Positions 1-8,313 of a stretch of 64,000 bases of DNA are shown in pieces (the first letter of the stretch is position 1; the number at the start of each line of letters is the position of its first letter). The DNA comes from Microcaldota archaeon (GTDB lineage Archaea > Micrarchaeota > Micrarchaeia > Micrarchaeales > CABMGC01). A model generated the notes under the pieces. The model made no database searches and was not told the DNA's origin. It worked only from the letters and a program-made list of their open reading frames with translations. The stretch covers positions 1 through 64,000 of the forward strand of contig JAJZRI010000001.1 in the NCBI GenBank assembly GCA_021802765.1. Reading direction: 5' to 3'. A program made the translations under genes and the position numbers.

Positions 1-132
1 CATTTCGTCTATGCGGCATTGTCGTATTATCCATCTCAGTTGCCTCAAATTCAACTTCTTCATGACTTGAATGTCTCTGAAGAAGATATGTTCCTTTGTC
101 GTGAGGAACATATTTCGGGATATGACACTTAG
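1..132 (+). CDS. C-terminal fragment of a protein cut by the window edge (…FVYAALSYYPSQLPQIQLLHDLNVSEEDMFLCREEHISGYDT*)
   Basis: Open frame 1 from base 1 to TAG at 130-132; protein-like composition. Confidence 0.4.
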   Translation, partial: HFVYAALSYYPSQLPQIQLLHDLNVSEEDMFLCREEHISGYDT

Positions 133-442
133 AAAATTCGTAGAATACGCTTAAATATTAAAAAAAGATTCATGTTGTAGGGTCAAGCAACATGGAGGAG
201 TTTGAGACGCTTGGAAAGGTTGAAGTGAATGCACAAAAACTCGAGACATGCGGCCGTTGCGGCAAACATAGTTAGCCGTTGCTTTGCAGAGAAACTAATT
301 TTACAGAAAGATTTCATCTTAATAAATTCATACATTATACTCAAAATGGCAATGACAGGCCATAGGAGCGGTGATCCAACATCGTTAATATTGGGTGGCC
401 GGAGGACCGAAAGTAAGGTCTGGCACCTAGGTGAAAAACAAT

Positions 443-592
443 ATGTCATTTCCTAGCTTAAGCGCAGGAACTGGACCGGCAGCATTTGTCCTGGTCGGCG
501 GCTTATTAGTGGCTGCCAGCATAACTGCTGGATGGTACCTAATAGTTGCAGGCTTTGTCCTTAGCGCTTTGTGGGCAGTAAGATTTAGATAA
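443..592 (+). CDS. 49-aa small membrane protein, two predicted TM segments (MSFPSLSAGTGPAAFVLVGGLLVAASITAGWYLIVAGFVLSALWAVRFR)
   Basis: ATG..TAA read directly; below the 60-aa cutoff of the supplied ORF track; strongly hydrophobic. Confidence 0.5.
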   Translation: MSFPSLSAGTGPAAFVLVGGLLVAASITAGWYLIVAGFVLSALWAVRFR

Positions 593-709
593 AAAGGATG
601 TTCCGAAGAACATTACAAAAGTCAGATAGCTACTGTAGGCAGCAATTCTCAAAGCATATGGAGTCGATCCCTTTGTTTTGAATGTCACCTACTAAACATT
701 TTATTTTAA

Positions 710-743
710 GCCGGAATACTCCCGGCCTTTATTCTTCTTTTCC
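710..743 (+). terminator. GCCGG-loop-CCGGC hairpin followed by a T-rich tract
   Basis: GCCGGAATACTCCCGGC at 710-726 followed by CTTTATTCTTCTTTTCC. Confidence 0.4.
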
Positions 744-769
744 TATATCATTTAGTTAGAGAACAGCGC

Positions 770-831
770 CATTTGACGTCGAACAGCGCTAGAATCACAG
801 CCTACTGGAATAAGGCTGTCCGGCACTCGCA
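770..831 (+). repeat. 62-nt dispersed repeat, copy 1
   Basis: Ungapped alignment to 2413-2474 with 48/62 identities by eye. Confidence 0.7.
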
Positions 832-956
832 GACTTCTTATTTTAGGCAGGATTAGCCGCTGAAAACGTTGTCGTTGCTTCCGGTTATGTTGCTTCCTGT
901 GATAACAGTATTATGGGTGTAGATGCTGTCGGAGCTGCCTGTTATTAATTATATAC

Positions 957-983
957 ATATCTAATAGATATATTTATATATCT
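957..983. promoter_or_regulatory. Two overlapping inverted repeats upstream of a TA operon (candidate operator)
   Basis: ATATCTA-A-TAGATAT (957-971) and AGATATA-TTTA-TATATCT (966-983), ending 20 bp before the ATG at 1003. Confidence 0.5.
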
Positions 984-1002
984 GTTTAATATACATATAA
1001 CT

Positions 1003-1272
1003 ATGAGACAGATGCAAACCCAAATAATGCATTCGCCGACCTTAGACACGGTTCTGATGGTAGAGCATACGTTGCAAAACGCAAAGGAGGTTATTAAGGT
1101 ATCAGAGCTCAAGCGCAGGCTTCCTAGAAAGGTAATGCATCAGACACTTATTAGGATACTTGATTACCTGCAGGAAAGTGGAAAGATACTAATCACTACA
1201 AAGGGAGTCGTTTGGACTTATACACCTAGAGATATGATGGAGAAGCTGAAGAAGGGAGGTCTTGAACTATGA
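1003..1272 (+). CDS. Winged-helix-like DNA-binding protein, putative antitoxin
   Basis: 89 aa, HTH-like pattern (VSELKRRLPRKVMHQTLIRILDYLQESGKI); overlaps the downstream RelE-like ORF by 4 bp. Confidence 0.55.
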   Translation: MRQMQTQIMHSPTLDTVLMVEHTLQNAKEVIKVSELKRRLPRKVMHQTLIRILDYLQESGKILITTKGVVWTYTPRDMMEKLKKGGLEL

Positions 1273-1634
1273 AGCCGCCAAAGACCATAAGAGTCATTCT
1301 TCAGGATCAGGCTAGAGAAGAGTATGAACTTTTATCAAAACTAGTTGAGGAACAGAAAAAGAGCGGAAAAACAAATTCGGAGGAAATTCAACTCTTGAAA
1401 TCCATAAATAACAAAGTGGCAATATTGAAATATAATCCGACATATGGGCAAAGCGTATCAAAAGAGCTTATACCAAAGACGTTGGATTTAGATAATCTAT
1501 TTAGACTCGAGTTGACTCATTACTGGAGAATGCTTTATACGATTAGGACAAACGAAGTAGAAATAGTAAGTTTTGTTCTTTACATTGTAGATCATAAAAC
1601 TTACAATAAGCTTTTGGGCTATAAGGATAGATAA
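1269..1634 (+). CDS. RelE/ParE-superfamily-like toxin
   Basis: 121 aa; '…RLELTHYWRMLYTIRTNEVEIVSFVLYIVDHKTYNKLLGY' resembles the RelE C-terminal core. Confidence 0.6.
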   Translation: MKPPKTIRVILQDQAREEYELLSKLVEEQKKSGKTNSEEIQLLKSINNKVAILKYNPTYGQSVSKELIPKTLDLDNLFRLELTHYWRMLYTIRTNEVEIVSFVLYIVDHKTYNKLLGYKDR

Positions 1635-1767
1635 TGAAACAATAGCCCTTTTCTATACGGGCAATATGCGCCTATCCACTTCGTGCTCAAACGAATATCC
1701 ATATGGCGATCGTAGATGTGAATATAGTTACGCGAGAAATAGGGTGCAGTTGGTCACTAGTGACCCT

Positions 1768-1807
1768 AAAAGCACACCGCACTGTAATCGTACTATCGAC
1801 ACTCGCA
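1768..1807 (+). repeat. Possible third, more diverged copy of the 62-nt repeat (3' portion only)
   Basis: Shares CG(A/G)CACTCGCATTTT with copy 2 and about 70% over the preceding 30 nt by eye. Confidence 0.35.
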
Positions 1808-1900
1808 TTTTTTTCTTGTAGGCATATGGTGCTTCAAAAGAGTGCATAAACAGAACATATTTAAATCATAATTTATATAACAAATATCGCAGGTGAAAGA

Positions 1901-2146
1901 ATGAATGTCACTTTAAGAGGAAAAACTCGCCAGATTTTAGATGATATGATTGCAGAAGGCTATGCCAATACAAAATCAGAAGCGATAAGGCTAGCAATAC
2001 TTAGCTTTGGAGATGAACATCAGGTAGAGGAAGCAATGGTAAAGAAAAAGCTAGACAGGATCAACAGTGAAATACGCGAAAGAAAAAGGAAGTTGATAGG
2101 TACAAGGGAAGCCTTAGGTGTTTATGCAAAGCACGTTAAGGGATAG
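1901..2146 (+). CDS. Ribbon-helix-helix-type antitoxin
   Basis: MNVTLRGKTRQILDDMIAEGYANTKSEAIRLAILSF is an RHH signature; adjacent RelE-like gene. Confidence 0.7.
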   Translation: MNVTLRGKTRQILDDMIAEGYANTKSEAIRLAILSFGDEHQVEEAMVKKKLDRINSEIRERKRKLIGTREALGVYAKHVKG

Positions 2147-2148
2147 GC

Positions 2149-2409
2149 GTGTACAAAGCCAAGTTTGATCAGGAATGGCCCAGATACTTCTCCGGGTTGG
2201 ATGAAGCCGTAAAAGAGAGAGTTGCAAAGAAGATTGGCAAGATCCTAACATACCCTAACAAGCGCCACTTAAATAAGAGCTCGTTTTTTGTAGATGAAAT
2301 AGGACAATATAGGGTCATTTACATAGTTTTGGAGCAAAGTAAAACGGTAATATTTTATTTTGTCGGCACTCACAAAGAATACGAAACGTGGTACAAGCAA
2401 GACTTCTAG
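2149..2409 (+). CDS. RelE-like toxin (GTG start)
   Basis: 'AKKIGKILTYPNKRHLNKSSFFVDEIGQYRVIYIVLEQSKTVIFYFVGTHKEYETWY' is RelE-like; coupled to the RHH gene. Confidence 0.7.
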   Translation: MYKAKFDQEWPRYFSGLDEAVKERVAKKIGKILTYPNKRHLNKSSFFVDEIGQYRVIYIVLEQSKTVIFYFVGTHKEYETWYKQDF

Positions 2410-2412
2410 CGT

Positions 2413-2474
2413 CATTCGACGTTGGACAGCACCGAAGTCACAGTACACTGGAATTGGGCTGCCCGGCACTCGCA
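2413..2474 (+). repeat. 62-nt dispersed repeat, copy 2
   Basis: See copy 1 (770-831); same orientation, begins 4 bp after the toxin stop. Confidence 0.7.
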
Positions 2475-2645
2475 TTTTGCATTCGCGAGGAAGGCATGCG
2501 CATTTATGTTTACTCAGGATACGCAGGGGCATTCTGGCAAACTGCCTCTAGGCCATTAGAAATTGACCGGGAAGAGGTATATCAAAATACTCCTACAGTC
2601 CGACAAAGTTGAAATATTCTTCTGTCGCAATAAGTATCAGTTTTC

Positions 2646-3635
2646 ATGAATACTGTAGTTGTTAAGAAGATAGCAAAGGATTTTGGAAAATTCAGGGCTG
2701 TAGATAAAATATCCTTTAATGTTAAGGAAGGCGAGGTCTTCGGGCTTCTGGGCCCGAACGGCGCGGGGAAAACCACCACCATAAAGATGCTTACAACCCT
2801 CCTGCAGCCGACCCAAGGAGGCGCAACGGTGGCAGGGTTCGATATAAACAAGGACCAGAACGATGTGAGAAAGAACATCGGGATAGTGTTCCAGGATCCG
2901 TCCCTTGACGAGGACCTGACCGGAATGGAAAACTTGCAGTTCCATGCAATACTCTACAAAATAGGAAAGGAGAAAAGGGAAAAGAAGATAGCCGAGGTCC
3001 TAAAGCTTGTGGAATTGGAGGACAAGGCCGACGTGCTGGTCAGATATTATTCGGGAGGCATGAAGAGAAGGCTGGAGATAGGACGGGGACTGATACACGA
3101 GCCTAAGATACTGTTCCTTGATGAGCCCACGGTGGGGCTTGATCCGCAGACAAGGCGGCACATATGGGACTACATCAAAAAGCTGGCGGCATTGGGGAAC
3201 ACCACACTCATACTCACGACGCATTACATAGAGGAGGCGGACTATCTCTGCAACAGGGTTGCTTTCGTGGACCACGGAAAGCTCGTTGCGCTTGACACGC
3301 CTGAGGCGCTGAAGAACAAGCTTGGGGGAGATGTCGTATCAGTTCAGTTGGGCAGGGGTATAGATATACTTCAGAAGCGCCTGAAGAGCCTCAAGTGGAT
3401 TAAGACGCTAGCAAAGCATGAGGACTTCCTGGACCTTACAGTCAATGAAGGCGAGAAGAGAATACCTGAGATCATAATGCTCGCGGAGAAGTACGGTGCA
3501 GCTATAAGTTCGGTGGGCCTGCACAAGCCGAGCCTTGAGGACGTATTCATACATTATACGGGCAAGACGATCAGGGAGGAGGAAGGAAGCGCGATGGATT
3601 CGATGAGACAGCGAAGGACGGCCTGGAGAAGATAA
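2646..3635 (+). CDS. ABC transporter ATP-binding protein (DrrA/ABC-2 type)
   Basis: Walker A GPNGAGKTT, signature YSGGMKRRLEIG, Walker B ILFLDEPTVGLDP. Confidence 0.95.
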   Translation: MNTVVVKKIAKDFGKFRAVDKISFNVKEGEVFGLLGPNGAGKTTTIKMLTTLLQPTQGGATVAGFDINKDQNDVRKNIGIVFQDPSLDEDLTGMENLQFHAILYKIGKEKREKKIAEVLKLVELEDKADVLVRYYSGGMKRRLEIGRGLIHEPKILFLDEPTVGLDPQTRRHIWDYIKKLAALGNTTLILTTHYIEEADYLCNRVAFVDHGKLVALDTPEALKNKLGGDVVSVQLGRGIDILQKRLKSLKWIKTLAKHEDFLDLTVNEGEKRIPEIIMLAEKYGAAISSVGLHKPSLEDVFIHYTGKTIREEEGSAMDSMRQRRTAWRR

Positions 3636-3636
3636 T

Positions 3637-4395
3637 ATGGACGCAAATGCAATTTACGTTTTGTGGCTGAGGGACCTAAAGAGATTCGTTAGGGCAAGGT
3701 CCAGGATAATAGGCATGCTCATGATGCCTATTATCTTCCTTCTAGGACTGGGACTGGGACTGGGCAGCCTGATACATATACCAGGCACAACGGGCAGCTA
3801 TTTTGATTTCATAGTCCCAGGAATAATAGGCATGACCCTTCTGTTCACCTCCATATTCACTGGTTCTAATGTGCTGTGGGACAGGCAGTTCGGTTTCCTT
3901 AAGGAGATACTTGTTACTCCAAATTCGAGAGCCTCGATCGTGCTGGGCAGGATTCTAGGCGGCGGGACTACCGCAGTGCTACAAAGTATACTTGTGATAG
4001 CGATCGCGCTCCTGCTGGGATTCCAGATAAGCCTGACTGGGTACACAATTCTTGCTGTGGTATTCATGGCTCTTGTAGCTGGAACATTCATAGGCCTGGG
4101 CCTGACCCTTGGATCCTTGATAAACGATTTCCAGGGTTTCCAGTTGGTGACGAGCTTCTTCACCATGCCATTGTTCTTCCTGTCCGACAGCATATTCCCT
4201 GCAACCGTGCTGCCCAAAGCTGTGCAGTACATAATATACATCAATCCTTTGACGTATGGGGTTGATGGGTTGAGGAATGCGCTGACTGGCACCGGAACGT
4301 TCTCCATATGGATTGACCTGCTTGCCATGGTCGTATCTACAGCAGTAATGTTCGCCATAGCGACTTATGCATTCAGCAAGACCCAGTCGGGTTGA
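3637..4395 (+). CDS. ABC-2 type transporter permease
   Basis: Six-TM pattern with DrrB-like 'FQLVTSFFTMPLFFLSDSIFPA'; next to the ATPase. Confidence 0.9.
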   Translation: MDANAIYVLWLRDLKRFVRARSRIIGMLMMPIIFLLGLGLGLGSLIHIPGTTGSYFDFIVPGIIGMTLLFTSIFTGSNVLWDRQFGFLKEILVTPNSRASIVLGRILGGGTTAVLQSILVIAIALLLGFQISLTGYTILAVVFMALVAGTFIGLGLTLGSLINDFQGFQLVTSFFTMPLFFLSDSIFPATVLPKAVQYIIYINPLTYGVDGLRNALTGTGTFSIWIDLLAMVVSTAVMFAIATYAFSKTQSG

Positions 4396-4428
4396 AACTT
4401 TCTTGGCTCTTTAGAAGGAGCGATACAA

Positions 4429-4838
4429 ATGAATGCCAAAACCAAAAGCAGATAGGTCGAAATCGTAAGTGTGGTCAAGAGCGGGCTCGAGGAGGGAGGG
4501 TACTACATGCGCCAACAGGGATACAGAAGTCAGTTCATCAAGAAGCTCGGTATGAATCCATATCGTGGAACCCTCAATCTTAATCTCTCAGAGCGGAACG
4601 CAAAAATACTGGCAGCAATAAAGGAGAGGAAGGGCATACTCATCAATGGATTCGGGAGGGGGGACTGAGACTCATAATGAAGAAGGGGAAGAAGCCCATG
4701 CCGCCTGTAGGGGAGTATATGCCAGGCGCGCTGAAGGTAGTCTACAAAGCAGTTCCAATAGCAGTATGGATAAACGACCTTGCAGACAGGGGAGAGGGCA
4801 TCTTGAAGTACTTAAGGCTCGAGATAAAGCTCAAGTAG
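4429..4838 (+). pseudogene. Decayed CTP-dependent riboflavin kinase (RibK-like)
   Basis: VVKSGLEEGGYYMRQQGYRSQFIKKLGMNPYRGTLNLNL matches the archaeal RibK N-terminal pattern; in-frame TAG upstream and an apparent -1 frameshift at a G6 run near 4652-4660. Confidence 0.55.
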
Positions 4839-4924
4839 GCGGCTTTCCTGTTGCTCTTGCTGGACGCGCGGAATTAATTGTAGATTAGATTCTTATAGCA
4901 TTTGAAGAATTTAATTACGGTTAA

Positions 4925-5521
4925 ATGAAATTGCATAGGGCGAAGAGAGTCGCTGTGGACATAGACTTCACCATAGCGGACGTAAGCAAACCAATGCTCG
5001 AGATGCATAACGCAATAAACGCGACCAACTACAGAAGAGAGGATGTCACGGACTGGGACTGGGCATCCGTAAACATGACACTGGACCAATTTTACGATTT
5101 TTATGTTAAGGCGTGGGTTGACAGATATCATTCTATAGGATTGATAGTAGACCCTAGGCTTCTTAGGGAGGCTGAAAGATACTACAGCCTAGATCTAGTT
5201 ACAAGCAGGGCGGGGCATCCGATGTCAGAAAAGACGATTGATCCGTTGAAAAAATGGCTGCGCCACCACGGCCTCTCCGACATAAAGCTGGTCATAAGCA
5301 AGCTAAATGAGGAAAAATCCGAACTGGACTACGACATATACATAGACGACTCTCCGAACCTGGCCAGAAAGATATCAGCGGACAAGAAGAAGATGATGTT
5401 CGTTGTTGACGCCCACAACAGGAGCATAAGGGGCACCGAGAACGTGATAAAGGTTAGGGACGTAAACGAGGCGCTACTAAGGATAATAGACATGGCAGAG
5501 ACTAAGTCAAAGGATGCATGA
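4925..5521 (+). CDS. HAD-superfamily, 5'(3')-deoxyribonucleotidase-like protein
   Basis: VAVDIDFTIADV motif I, VTSRAGH, YDIYIDDSPN. Confidence 0.7.
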   Translation: MKLHRAKRVAVDIDFTIADVSKPMLEMHNAINATNYRREDVTDWDWASVNMTLDQFYDFYVKAWVDRYHSIGLIVDPRLLREAERYYSLDLVTSRAGHPMSEKTIDPLKKWLRHHGLSDIKLVISKLNEEKSELDYDIYIDDSPNLARKISADKKKMMFVVDAHNRSIRGTENVIKVRDVNEALLRIIDMAETKSKDA

Positions 5522-5866
5522 TTACAGATTGACCCTTTCAGTCTGTATTGCGCAGTTTGGGCAGTCGAATATCATGTCCCCACTTGGCACGCCGCAGGTA
5601 TAACACATGTACTGACCGCATCCGTCGCAGTACAGCACTGGTCCTGAAAGCGGAGACTTTCCGCACTGCGAGCACTTGTATACTGCACCCTGACTCTTGT
5701 CCTCCTGCTCCGAATCCTTTTCGTCTACCTTTGGGTTAGATGGCTTGCCCCCTGCAAGCGCACCTAGAATATCGCTAAAGACTCCCATAAAGGTATTCTG
5801 CAGTTTCTGGTATTTTAACCTTGCTACGCTGGCATCAACTACAGTGCATCGAATGTGCTTATGCAT
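5522..5866 (-). CDS. Zinc-ribbon protein
   Basis: Three CxxC pairs (CSQCG, CDGCGQYMCYTC, CPNC) in the C-terminal half. Confidence 0.55.
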   Translation of the reverse strand: MHKHIRCTVVDASVARLKYQKLQNTFMGVFSDILGALAGGKPSNPKVDEKDSEQEDKSQGAVYKCSQCGKSPLSGPVLYCDGCGQYMCYTCGVPSGDMIFDCPNCAIQTERVNL

Positions 5867-5897
5867 TTAAAAGGATTTCTTGCACAGACATAATTGC

Positions 5898-5971
5898 GCC
5901 GCTGTAACTCAGCCCGGGAGAGTGTCCGCCTGAAGAGCGGAATGTCGTGGATTCAAATCCCACCAGCGGCA
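5898..5971 (+). tRNA. tRNA-Phe(GAA)
   Basis: Acceptor GCCGCTG/CAGCGGC, D-stem ACTC/GAGT, anticodon stem TCCGC/GCGGA with loop CTGAAGA, discriminator A. Confidence 0.93.
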
Positions 5972-5996
5972 TTTTATGATTATTTGGATTGCGCTG

Positions 5997-7184
5997 CTAT
6001 TTGCTGACAGATTTGTTTCTGAAAGCATCAAGAACAGGTAGGTCCTTTCCCGCAATGTACGCAAGCGCCGCGCCTCCTGAAGTTATCCTCTTTCCGCCTA
6101 GTATGTCGTATGCCTTTTCCAGACCAATGTCATCCATCGAATCGGCAGAGTTTCCGCCTAAGGTATAGTTCAGCGCCTTCTCTCCCATGAACCGTGTTAT
6201 GAGCCTTATGGTCTGATTATATCCCTTTTCGTACCTTCCAACAGGTCCTGCATATATTATCATCTCTGAACCGGAGATCTCTCTAAAGAATCTGTCAATT
6301 GTGTTGTCACCTATGTCGGCTATCGAGCCCTTCTTTGATCTGAGTTCGCTTATGGATACGTGCTCGCCTCCCTCAAGGACAAAGTCCGTTGGATATACGA
6401 CTCTCTCTGCGAATTGGTCGGCCAGCTTCTGCGCCGTCTCCAATGTTCCGGTCTCGCTGAGAAATTTCTTGTTCTCCTCATTAAACGAGTCGCTGTTCTT
6501 GGCATAGCATACAGACTGCCCAGGGATGCCCCCGCAGAGTATCCTGACATTCCTGTTCTTCCCCACTTCATAGACGTAGTCGAACTTCTCCCACTTCTTT
6601 CCCCCGAATATTATTGCGGTGTCCTTTCCAGACCTTATGTTTGACTTTATCTCCTCAAGTATCCTTAGCTCCTTCTCCATCTGCAGGCCGAGGTAGGAGG
6701 GCATTGCATTGACGAAACCCGTTAGGGACGTGTCGGACCTGTGCATTGTAGCAGGTGCATCGTTTATGTAGATGTCCGCAAGGCGTGACATGAACCTTAC
6801 CATATTCGATTCCGAGCTCTCTTTTGCCGATGCGAACTTTTTCTTCTCGTCATCGTTGTCCCTCACGTTCTTTAGGACAAGAATGTCTCCTTGCTTTAAT
6901 CCTGATGCGGCATGCTCGGTGTCTGAATCGGCGAACGAATCCGAGTAGATAACATTAGCTCCTTTTACAAGAGACTGCAAGGCGTAGGCATGCTGCTCCA
7001 TGCTCGATAGATAGTCGCCGTCTCCTCTCCTCCCCTGGTGGCTTATGACTATTGGTATAAGTCCCGCCCTCACATAGGCAGCGAGATTTGCGGCGCACTC
7101 CTTAAGACGCAGGTTGCTGCTGTTTATCCTTCCGTCCTTTACCGGAACGTTAATGTCAACCCTGACTAACGCCTTTCCTTTAAG
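5997..7184 (-). CDS. pgk: Phosphoglycerate kinase; 5' end uncertain (track ORF begins at GTG 7073, but conserved RVDINVPV lies upstream in the same frame)
   Basis: ALVRVDINVPV, SHQGRRGDGDY, INDAPATMHR, IFGGKK; no ATG/GTG/TTG between the TGA at 7260-7262 and 7073. Confidence 0.88.
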   Translation of the reverse strand, partial: LKGKALVRVDINVPVKDGRINSSNLRLKECAANLAAYVRAGLIPIVISHQGRRGDGDYLSSMEQHAYALQSLVKGANVIYSDSFADSDTEHAASGLKQGDILVLKNVRDNDDEKKKFASAKESSESNMVRFMSRLADIYINDAPATMHRSDTSLTGFVNAMPSYLGLQMEKELRILEEIKSNIRSGKDTAIIFGGKKWEKFDYVYEVGKNRNVRILCGGIPGQSVCYAKNSDSFNEENKKFLSETGTLETAQKLADQFAERVVYPTDFVLEGGEHVSISELRSKKGSIADIGDNTIDRFFREISGSEMIIYAGPVGRYEKGYNQTIRLITRFMGEKALNYTLGGNSADSMDDIGLEKAYDILGGKRITSGGAALAYIAGKDLPVLDAFRNKSVSK

Positions 7185-7230
7185 CTCGCCAAACCTCCTA
7201 CTTATGTAAAGTTCTGAGAGATCCGTTGAA

Positions 7231-8313
7231 TCACTTGAACTTCTTCCTGGCCGAATCCATCATGGCCTTGTAGCCCTTGCTGTATTCCAGCTCATCAGGA
7301 ACGAGCGTTGCTGGATGCACGAATCCCTGCTCGCGCATGTACTCTGCCTTCTTGACGGCCTTTGTCCTGAAGTAGTCCCAGTCAGGCGTGTCGAATGCGT
7401 CATGATGCGCCGTGAACCTTCCTTCATGCATGCTAAAGAGCACTGCGCTGACTATTGGCATGCAGTAGTTCGAGCTTGCCGCTGCCTTTATCCTTACTGG
7501 CATGAGCGGCATGTGGTGGCTGCCCCTCGTGTCTCCGGCCACATAATGAGCAACCTTGAAGACAGAGCATGCCTCTTCTGTCGCAGGGAAATCCTTTTGC
7601 AGCCTCATTAGGGCGGCAGGATCGTCCTTTCCGACGTACGTTCCGGCTATGTTGTGCAGCTTGTCTGTCGTTGCCGAGAGTATCGGCTCGGTCTCGTTCC
7701 TCACGCTGTCTATCACGTACCTTCCAGGATACATGAGAAGTGCAGCGATTAGGAAGTTGTCCTGAGGTATGCTGAACTCAGCCGTCTTGCCTTCCATAAC
7801 GTCCATGACCGTGAGCTTCATTCCGCTTGCAAGCTTTGGATTGACTATAAGCCCAGTGTTTGCCGAAGGCTCACAAAATAACCTGTAAAATGGATAGTTG
7901 AATGCTCCAGGTTCGGTCTTGTCCATTGTGAATAGAACGAACGCTTCGTTTGGCCTCTCCTCGAATTCAAGCTCGGCTACGCCAGGACCCATGCCCTTGA
8001 CATTTCCAGAGAAGGAGTCCTTTAGCAGATCCTGTCCCGCGCCATAAAGGCTCTGCGACTTTGCGACGTCCGCCCCTGCCTTGAAGGCATCCCATGCAAG
8101 CTTGTGGACCTTGCTGTTCTCCAATCCATTCTTGTGGGACATAAGCAGATGTATGTCGTCTCCGGTGTAGGCAATGTAGAGGTCTATTATTCCTGCGGCC
8201 TTCATCCCCTTCCTCACGAACTTCTCAACTGCCTCCAATACTTCGTCGCTTGGACGAGTATGCCCGCCAATCGATCCTATGTCCGCCTTTATCGCACTTA
8301 TTGTTATTTTCAT
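7231..8313 (-). CDS. fbp: Fructose-1,6-bisphosphate aldolase/phosphatase (archaeal class V)
   Basis: MKITISAIKADIGSIGGHTRPS…, DTRGSHHMPLMP. Confidence 0.95.
   Translation of the reverse strand: MKITISAIKADIGSIGGHTRPSDEVLEAVEKFVRKGMKAAGIIDLYIAYTGDDIHLLMSHKNGLENSKVHKLAWDAFKAGADVAKSQSLYGAGQDLLKDSFSGNVKGMGPGVAELEFEERPNEAFVLFTMDKTEPGAFNYPFYRLFCEPSANTGLIVNPKLASGMKLTVMDVMEGKTAEFSIPQDNFLIAALLMYPGRYVIDSVRNETEPILSATTDKLHNIAGTYVGKDDPAALMRLQKDFPATEEACSVFKVAHYVAGDTRGSHHMPLMPVRIKAAASSNYCMPIVSAVLFSMHEGRFTAHHDAFDTPDWDYFRTKAVKKAEYMREQGFVHPATLVPDELEYSKGYKAMMDSARKKFK

Noticed and set aside
183-456. ORFs 183..449(-) and 229..456(+)
   Set aside because: Overlap each other, no motif, unnatural composition; a short CxxC ORF (192-275) is also too weak to call.
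2360-2612. ORFs 2360..2551, 2388..2612 and 2269..2532
   Set aside because: Overlap the RelE toxin end and the 62-nt repeat; no protein-like features.
3740-3768. GGACTG tandem hexamers
   Set aside because: Encodes GLGLGLG in a TM helix of the permease; ordinary low complexity.
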